This document shows positions 56,701 through 64,000 of a stretch of DNA of 64,000 nucleotides, piece by piece. Numbering within the stretch: the stretch's first letter is position 1; each line of letters begins with the position of its first letter. Position numbers and translations under genes: made by a program. Source of the stretch: Neodontobutis hainanensis (taxonomy: Eukaryota; Chordata; Actinopteri; Gobiiformes; Odontobutidae); the NCBI GenBank assembly GCA_024349245.1, contig JALDNG010002248.1, positions 1 to 64,000 of the forward strand, written 5' to 3'. Under the pieces are notes generated by a model that saw only the letters and a program-made list of their open reading frames with translations, was not told the origin of the DNA and ran no database searches.

Positions 56701-58543
56701 TCCTCTACTTCACAGCAGCACATTGGGTCAAAGCTGCCCGTAACAGGCCATTGTAAAGCCCCAAGAGTTTGTGCCACTTTTTCATATAATTTTTGATCCA
56801 TTTCTTTTGACTGGATTTCTGTCCAATAATCACCTCTACTGGAGTCAAAACATCTCCAGACTCAATATTTTTAGCATTTTTCCCTCCCATCTTGAAGGAA
56901 AGAGACTTCCTTATACCTTTTCTTAATTATTCAAACTAATATTCTTTTCCTTTAACAATTATTCCCATCTTTGTTGTCTTGTGGGATTCAATACTAGTTT
57001 TTCCTACTTTTTCTCTGAGCATTTAACTGCTCACCAGTCTTCCCAAAGTAATTTTAAAACAGCAGAGATATCAAGCCGTGGATTTGTAACGTCACTAGAA
57101 ACTCTAAATGTCTCTCTAATGGAATAATTGAAATGCTTCCGGATCGCACCACAACTAGACCTACTTTGAGATAAATTCAAACTTTCTTTGGACCACAGTT
57201 TCTTTAATAATAATTGTCCGTGACGGCGTCTTAAATCAAGTTACATTTACGTACGCTACGGCTAATTTTAACTTGTTCTATTTGACTAATAGCACAAACC
57301 TCTAAATACTTTTACTATGTTTGTTCTTTTATGTTTCACTATTTCTTTTGTCAACATAGATTAGTTTTACTTTAGTTATTGTTGGTTTTAACTCAATGTT
57401 TTCCAGATTAGTATTCTAATTTGCCGTCGGCTTCACTTCTTCCTCAACTTTTAGGGTTCCGTTTGAACCTATTTTTAATTTTATTCTATTAATTTTAATA
57501 CTAACCCTTTACTAGGTTTTTATTTTCTCAGCCTTAATTGATATTATTTCTTACAGTGCTTTTATTTAATTATTCGTCAACTTTATTCTATTTTGATCTC
57601 TTTTTAACACTAGTGTTTTAGTTGTTATAACCAATTTATTATTACCATTATTACTTTTAAAGCTCTAAATCTAGTTAATACTTACTATCGACTTTTTTCA
57701 GGGCTTTAGTTGTACACACACTCACTCTCACACTCGACTATAGTCCACATCGCGGTGCCCAGTTGCTCTCAGGCAACTCGTCCAGTTTTTCTTTCCAGAA
57801 ATAGCGGTCCTTGTGTCGCTTAAACAATCATCTACTAACTTATTTCAGCACCCAGCTGAATGTTTAAGTTAGAAAAGGAATGAATAACTATTTGCTTTCC
57901 GCTAAGGTACTTTAAATCTTGTTACTGGCAGCCAACCCGTTGTATGAATCCTGCCAGCGTGGGACAACGTGTTGTTCCTTATAAGCAGGCCTTTATCTAA
58001 GTTTTCCTCCTTTTTATATTATTGGTTTTCGTCTATTACTCCTTTTTATTTTGTTTTCGTCTCTATACTTAAATTCATCCGGAAAATAGCATGAACTTAG
58101 TTTTCCCTTCTTGAAGATCCCTGTCTTCCACTTGGCCTCGTTCCCGTTTGCAATGTTGTAGCCTATTTTCACGTCCTTTTTAGCATATATCCACTGGATA
58201 GAAATTAATTCTAACCTTTTAAACTGCACCAGTGTGTCTCTCTCTGTTTCTACACACGTGCCTTTTTATTAGCCCTAATAAGGTCCTCAACCCCTGACAC
58301 TTTTATGGCTCTTTAAGCCTTTACTTCTTTCCCACTAATCTAGGTTCTTTTGAGGCGAGTTTTTTAAGCAGTCTCTTCCTATCTGTTACCCCCCTAAGCT
58401 GCACCCCGACATCCGACCATACCAAATAATAAAAGGTCTGCTCACCCTCTCTGGTCTCTGCGCCTGGGACGCTTCCTCTGGGTGTTCAAACAGAAAAAGA
58501 ACCACTCTTTCTCAGTTCCTCTACTGGCTGTGGCTCCGCCAAA
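53783..58543 (-). mobile_element. Interior of a degenerate retrovirus-like element
   Basis: Lies downstream (on minus) of the 5' LTR at 58544-59062. Candidate primer-binding site starts TGGCGGAGCC two bases after that LTR (about 58542-58525). A long leader holds one 71-codon frame (58229-58014), then a gag-like frame. The minus strand is strongly A/G-rich. No protease, reverse transcriptase, integrase or envelope motif is readable between 55000 and 53783. A second possible R-U5/PBS-like segment (GAGAGCAAC then TGGGCACCGC, 57775-57755) leaves open that two elements overlap here. Confidence 0.45.
56007..56890 (-). pseudogene. gag-like frame of the retrovirus-like element, frameshifted
   Basis: Opens at 56890 with Met-Gly-Gly-Lys, an N-myristoylation-type start as in retroviral matrix proteins. 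The frame shifts between about 56830 and 56801, then runs open to a stop at 56007 (264 codons from 56801). The product is Lys/Glu-rich, with a cysteine triplet near 56715 and no zinc knuckle or major-homology motif that I can see. The call rests on position after an LTR and leader, the N-terminal Gly, and charge pattern. An unrelated host-derived frame is possible. Confidence 0.4.
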
Positions 58544-59062
58544 TGTTGTGTCCAAAACTGACCTCTCAGTCTTTGGCACAATCAGATGGAATAAGTCATG
58601 AACGCACCACCATTTCAATGCCATAGAGTCTTTATTGTTCACAACCAACACAATAAACGACCCGAGTAGACACACCTTCTCTACTAATGATTGTACATTA
58701 GACCCAAGCTTTTATACAGTTTTCACATGACAGTTTATTTATGTCTATTTCGTTAAGGCTTTGAGGACCCCTCCTCATCGGCATCTTCTTCCTTTGAAGC
58801 CTGGTTTCTCCAGACAAAGACTCTCTGTCCTGTCCAGTAAATTGTCCCTGTGTGTGTTTGCACAACCACCTTATCATGATTTAAACCATACATTTTTGAC
58901 ATCATGTTTTCTCTTTTACCTTCCCATGGCCCTAGTGTTATCATAACATATTCTCATCCATGCATAACTATACATCCTAAGATAAGTAACATAAACCCCT
59001 CAAAGTGAATAATAACCTAAGCACACAAAAACAAACCCTTCACATAGAAATATTACACCACA
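58544..59062 (-). repeat. 5' LTR of the retrovirus-like element
   Basis: Plus edges TGTTGTGTCC and TACACCACA. On minus: TGTGGTGTAATATT start, CATGATAAGG in U3, TATAAAAGC (58711), AATAAAGACTCTA (58636), ending ACACAACA. Homologous to the solo LTR at 17620-18203. Confidence 0.75.
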
Positions 59063-59430
59063 AGAGGCAGCAGCCTTGGTGGGAACCAGTAGAGGCATCG
59101 AGCACATCAAATAAAATGCCATTCACTCTAACACACTGAGGTCTGTCTAATAACAAGTCCAAAATCCGACCGACCAAGTTAAAATCAAGGTTAAAATCAG
59201 TCATAAGTCTCTCTGCCAGCAGGAATGGCTGAATGGTGGCAAAAGCAGAAGTAAAAGCAACAAACAAAAGTCTGGCAATGTTCTTAGCTCCATCCAGACG
59301 TTTAAGAATAAAGTGCAACAGTGTGATGAGAGCATCCTCCACTCCTCTCTCGGACCTGTGAGCAAACTGCAATGGGTCTAGCTGTTCCCTGACCTGCAGT
59401 AGCACCATGTCTTTAATGATTTTTTTCAAA
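59063..59430 (-). mobile_element. I/Nimb-like LINE RT fragment
   Basis: Minus frame LQVREQLDPLQFAHRSERGV, EDALITLLHFIL, FVAFTSAFATIQPFLLAERL and TGSHQGC. These are RT palm blocks of the same LINE group as 50440-51025, with VAFTSAF where IDFSSAF is usual. Directly abuts the LTR. Confidence 0.7.
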
Positions 59431-59860
59431 AGTTTTCTGTTTTTATGTATTATGTGTATACAATAGCACTCAGATACTGTCTATTTGTATTTTTTACAGT
59501 TTTACAAAGGAATATGGTCTTCAGTAAAGACAAAAAGAAGAAATGAGTGTCCTGTTATTGCTGGAGCCATTTGGTGTTTAGCTCGCTGCATAGGTTAAGT
59601 GCAGACACTCATCCGAGGACAGAAGACCCAGACTTTGCGGAAGGCAGCCCGCTTATCATCACAGCGTTGGGATAGCTCGTTGTGGAACCGCAGTGTTCAG
59701 GTAACATGGTGAAACCTCTTTTGGGACATTGTAGCCTGGAAAATGTTCCTTCCGGATTTCGCACTCCAGAGGCTGAGGGTTGATTCATGACCCGTAAACA
59801 CCGGCCACAATGAGAAGCCCCACGTTAGCCTGCAGGTCCTCCGAGTATCTTATCTATCTT
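59431..59860. other. Unassigned
   Basis: Moderately GC-rich 59560-59840 with no open frame or repeat signature that I recognise. Confidence 0.3.
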
Positions 59861-60000
59861 TTATTTGATTTTATTCATTTTTTTTTTTAAGCGACAATGC
59901 ATGTTAATGAACATACATGAGACACTGCAGCCACATGAATGGAAACATGCCAGATTGTAGCCTTAGGCTAATTTCTATCCATTGTCCCAACATTCTCACA
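59861..60000. repeat. MITE-like repeat fragment (partner 22340-22440)
   Basis: GACAATGCATGTTAATGAAC, CACATGAATGGAAACATGCC and CCATTGTCCCAACATTC match the repeat at 22360-22440. Confidence 0.6.
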
Positions 60001-60029
60001 CATTCATACACCTTCTAATCTCTCTAATC

Positions 60030-60625
60030 TATCTTCATTGTCAAGTGCCATCGTGTACACTGTGGTCTGCAGCGGTCTGCGTGTGAGGGACACTAATAGA
60101 CTGGAAAAGATCATCAAGAAGGCTGGACATGTTGTAGGGGAGGAGTCGGACCCTCTGACTGTCGTGTCGGAGAGGATGGATGTTGTCCAAAATCAGGACT
60201 ATTCTGGACTTTCCCTTCCACCCGCTCCACAAAGTACTGGTCAGCTGCAAGAGCTCCTTTAGCAATAGACTGTTACTGCCACGCTGCTCCACCGAGAGAC
60301 ACAGGAAATCATTCCCACCAGTCGCCATCACACTTCTGAACTCTGTAAATCCTCTGTAGAGTCACTGTGCAACTTTCTGCCTGCTGTACAATATTAAGTC
60401 CACTTGTAAACTTGTAAACTGTACATCATGTCCACATGTAATATGGGAATATGTATCATGTTAATATGTAAATAGATTGTTTGGTATATATCGTAGTCGA
60501 TAGTTTATCCTTAAGTTATATACTTTAAAAAGAAACTTCTATTGTCTTGCACTGGTCGGTTGCATGTTTGTAACAAAAAGAATTTCCCCTTGGGGATGAA
60601 TAAAAGTAATTCTGATTCTGATTCA
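60030..60625 (+). mobile_element. I/Nimb-like LINE 3' end
   Basis: VRDTNRLEKIIKKAGHVVG (60083-60140) is the C-terminal block; the UTR has TTGCACTGGTCGGTTGCATG and AAAGAATTTCCCCTTGGGGA and ends in ATTCTGATTCTGATTC repeats, the usual tail. Frameshifted after 60260. Confidence 0.75.
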
Positions 60626-61148
60626 ATATCAGACAAAAAGCTGGCCACAAAATGTACAGTGCACGAGGGTCTTGAACCTGCCCAAAGGGCTACAGTACGG
60701 TTTTCAATTCTGTTATGTGCAGAAATAATTGTGCAAATACAGCAAATAATGTTTAACCAATCAAACACTTTGTAGAAGCAGCAAGATCTAAGATGAGTAA
60801 CATATCAAATGTTGCAGAAAGAAAAGTTTTAAAATAGTAAATGTTTACAATATATATTTCCCATTGGTATCATTTTAATTTTCCTGTCACTTGCGTATAC
60901 CTTGTATTTGTATATTTTATGTCATTCCTTTATTTTTCGGAAAGTAGTGTGATGAGGGAAACTGTTTTATTTGACAAACATTTTACAAAATCGTTTTTGA
61001 GTCATTTCATCTTGATTCTTATTTACCTTCTTAGTTATATGTATCTTTCTAGTTTCTTTGACCTAATAATTCTGTAATGATGACCATTATGTTTTTTAAA
61101 TAAAAAGAAAAAAGAAAATAATGATAATGAATGAATACAAACCTTATT
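60626..61148. other. AT-rich, no gene recognised
   Basis: A 78-codon T-rich frame (60841-61077) looks like chance in low-complexity sequence. Confidence 0.35.
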
Positions 61149-61975
61149 TGACAGTGGACCGAGGCCCGAGGCCAGGGGACCCGGAGGCGTGACTGGTAGG
61201 TCGGGAAGCGAGGGGCCGACGAGGAGGCCTGGGGTGACCCGCGACCAGAAAGAGAGCCAGGGACTGGTACGGTCAAGGAACTACGCCGGGGAACCGATGG
61301 ACTGGTGGAGAAAGAGAAACGGCAGCAGAAGCGGAAGAGAGAGAGAGGGAGACGGAACTCCGGAAGCGACAGATCCCTGGAGAGAGAGACCATACCTTAC
61401 CTGTTTGCAGCGTCGTCCTGCCACGTCGGGGGGGAAGACCGAGCCAGGACCCGAGAACTGTCAAGCTGCGTTCCAGGGACTGAGGGAGGAGACCTTATAC
61501 AACGCTGCAAAATACGATATAAGTGAAGGGACGTGTCCCGAATAACGCTGTGTGCTGTGGGGTTTTACCTGTGTTTTTAGAGTGTCGGTTGAACCAGAAA
61601 TTGTTGTGTGTTTTAGCCAGTGAAAGCGGTGAAAGAAGGACTGGGAATTCGAGGCCAGCAGGACCGCCGGGAGAGCAGCGAAGGACAGACTTACCGGGCT
61701 CCGAAGAACGGACTGAAGAGCAGGAATAACTACTACCGTCTCCTTGTACAGACGGCCGACACCCCATTAGTTTGTGACTCTTTCTCTTATTAGCTCCAAC
61801 CTCTTTTCTTTTAAACCTTTTATCCTGGCCTTTTATCGCAACTTGGACTTTTTTTTTTTTTTTTTTTACCTTGTCTCAATAAATTGTTTTATTGTAAACT
61901 CGGTCCCCGCATTCTTTGTGGTACCTATCAGAGTGATCAGAACGAACCGGTCCCCCATCAGGGCCCCCCGTAACA
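61149..61975 (+). repeat. LTR-like block, right end clear, left end estimated
   Basis: GC-rich 5' part, T20 run, then TCTCAATAAATTGTTTTATT as polyadenylation signal and an end at AGGGCCCCCCGTAACA, as in gypsy or retroviral U5. Left edge TGACAGTGGACC is only a guess. No internal region of an element adjoins it, so it may be a solo LTR. Confidence 0.45.
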
Positions 61976-62010
61976 ATAGCGCATTTAAAAACAAGACAGT
62001 TTGAAGCGTG

Positions 62011-62011
<1 letters not shown>

Positions 62012-62069
<58 letters not shown>
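62012..62069. repeat. (TA)n microsatellite
   Basis: Uninterrupted AT dinucleotide run of about 57 bases; the open frames IYIYIY across it are artefacts. Confidence 0.95.
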
Positions 62070-62868
<799 letters not shown>

Positions 62869-63507
62869 TATAATGTTAATATTATAATAAAATAATTTGA
62901 ATTATTATGTTTATTTTAACTTCTTGAGGATTGGGCCATTTACTAGGCTTTTCCCTTGACATTGCACTGCGCCTACTTCAGAGATCACTGTTCCCAGCTA
63001 TTTTTGCCTACCATCAAATGCCTGACCTCTTTAGAAAACTGAGACCCTGTAGTTTCTTAGGAAACAATCAGAATAATTATGTGAAGTACTTGCACAGAGT
63101 TATAGAGGCTAGAATATTGTTTTTTCTTTCTGTTGGATAACAAGCATCTCATCTGACCACATTTCAGCTTCTAGGTCTCTTGATATGACTTTAGAAACAC
63201 AACTGAGTCCAAGCACCAGGTCTTGTAAAGCTGTGTACAAAAGCAGATCCATATAGAATGAAATATGAGTACTTTAGACCATTGATTTGCCAAGGTATGC
63301 TCATGCGTTTTGTAAAATGCCCTATAGAAACTCCCCATAGGACTTTTGGTTACCCAAAACATAGACATAGGCTACATAATAAAGGCTTACTGTGTGGTAA
63401 CCTCTTGGTAACACTCTGAAGTTTCTTGTAGACTATTTGGATTGTATATCAGGGGTTCTGATATAGAATTACTACACAAAATATGGAATAATTACACAAA
63501 AGTCTAT
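62869..63507. other. Unassigned
   Basis: No domain recognised in either strand. May be intron or 3' flank of the exon at 63508-63698. Confidence 0.3.
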
Positions 63508-63698
63508 TTATTCATTTGTTGCAGAGGACATATCTACAGCTGACAGGCTTGTAGAGGTGACAATGACAGCTGGGAGGGACTCTGTGTCATCCTGTGCTGT
63601 CACATTGCCTCTGCATGGTTTAACAACCCCACACCGGGCCATCAGCTTCCTGAAGATGTACTTGAACTGGCTGGCATTAGGGTTGTTATTCCAGCCAC
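63508..63698 (-). CDS. Terminal exon of a P-element/THAP9-like transposase
   Basis: Acceptor TTTTTTTTAAG at 63699, 191-bp exon, phase 1 start, TAA at 63508. It reads GWNNNPNASQFKYIFRKLMA, RCGVVKPCRGNVTAQDD and a Ser/Thr-rich end. The G-(W/F)-NNNP-x-x-x-QF pattern marks the C-terminal half of P-element/THAP9-type transposases. The frame is intact over the whole exon and upstream exons would lie beyond the window's right edge. It could be a live transposon, a domesticated gene or a remnant. Confidence 0.55.
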
Positions 63699-63714
63699 CT
63701 TAAAAAAAAAAAAA

Positions 63715-64000
63715 AAAAGATATATGGAGTATAGTACACAGATATTAAATACATGCTTTAAAAATGTTTTATGCTTAAAAAAACTAGAACTGAACTAGCC
63801 ACCCCTGAATGATCTTTCCATATAAATTAAGTTGCATCTCATTATCATACAGTTCAGACTGTATCAGTGGTGATAAATTCGGCAAACAGATACAAATACA
63901 GGCATTTTTCTATATACTCAAAATGGTTTGTGACACTTCCAGGTACTGTGTATGTCTTAGGGTTAGGTTAATGTGCATGTCTTCAGAAAACACATTTTAC
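63715..64000. other. Non-coding, probable intron upstream of the P-element-like exon
   Basis: AT-rich with A17 run at 63702-63718 (the polypyrimidine tract on minus). No exon recognised. Confidence 0.35.

Noticed and set aside
61189..61545. 118-codon Arg/Glu-rich frame
   Set aside because: Falls in the GC-rich part of an LTR-like block; composition explains the open frame.

Overview
The window looks like a teleost fish chromosome. It is AT-rich and intron-bearing, and it is packed with repeat families typical of ray-finned fish: L2 and L1 LINEs, an I/Nimb-like LINE, a Tc1/mariner element, piggyBac and P-element/THAP relatives, a chromodomain Ty3/gypsy element, two Gmr1-type gypsy elements and retrovirus-like LTRs. 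Nothing looks bacterial or organellar. Most long open frames are transposon fragments, low-complexity frames or antisense shadows. All calls come from reading the sequence; no database search was run.

Layout. 1-2.4 kb: repeat remnant plus a possible small minus-strand gene start. 2.4-7.0 kb: L2 LINE followed by a decayed gypsy pol and its 3' LTR. 7.2-11.7 kb: a possible host gene with a Ser/Pro-rich exon and a 45-bp minisatellite. 12.0-19.0 kb: a minus-strand L1 split by a gypsy element with both LTRs (12990-17144) and by a solo retrovirus-like LTR (17620-18203), each with a target-site duplication. 19.35-22.3 kb: 3' exons of an unknown plus-strand gene, tail to tail with an LRRC74-like gene on minus; the same pair recurs at 44.08-47.17 kb. 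24.1-28.5 kb: two broken copies of a coiled-coil gene fragment around an LTR and a LINE remnant. 28.5-29.8 kb: a Tc1/mariner element with matching ends. 30.5-32.0 kb: piggyBac-like exons on minus.

The most striking locus is 32.9-38.55 kb, plus strand. A TATA-box promoter and a short first coding exon lead into 23 head-to-tail copies of a 184-bp unit with no length change between copies. Each unit is a 63-bp phase-1 exon plus a 121-bp intron. The exon encodes a 21-residue repeat with core NPI(H/Y)ISSDEE(D/G), which resembles a SUMO-interacting motif. The last copy reads through its splice-donor sequence into an acidic C-terminal exon that carries a DSGYES phosphodegron-like motif. The layout suggests that one tandem duplication turned an exonic GTGAGT into a splice donor, and that unequal exchange then multiplied exon and intron together.

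38.9-43.2 kb holds a gag-less Gmr1-type element on minus (protease, integrase, reverse transcriptase, RNase H). A related truncated element lies at 48.3-50.4 kb. Its outer flank pairs, through a shared GAGTC duplication, with the flank of the LTR at 26.3-26.8 kb. 50.4-51.0 kb is LINE sequence. 51-59 kb is AT-rich and includes a 55-bp tandem repeat, an LTR-like block and a degenerate retrovirus-like element on minus with a 5' LTR, a candidate primer site and a gag-like frame, but no recognisable pol or env. 59-64 kb has LINE pieces, an LTR-like block, long TA repeats and a P-element/THAP-like terminal exon.
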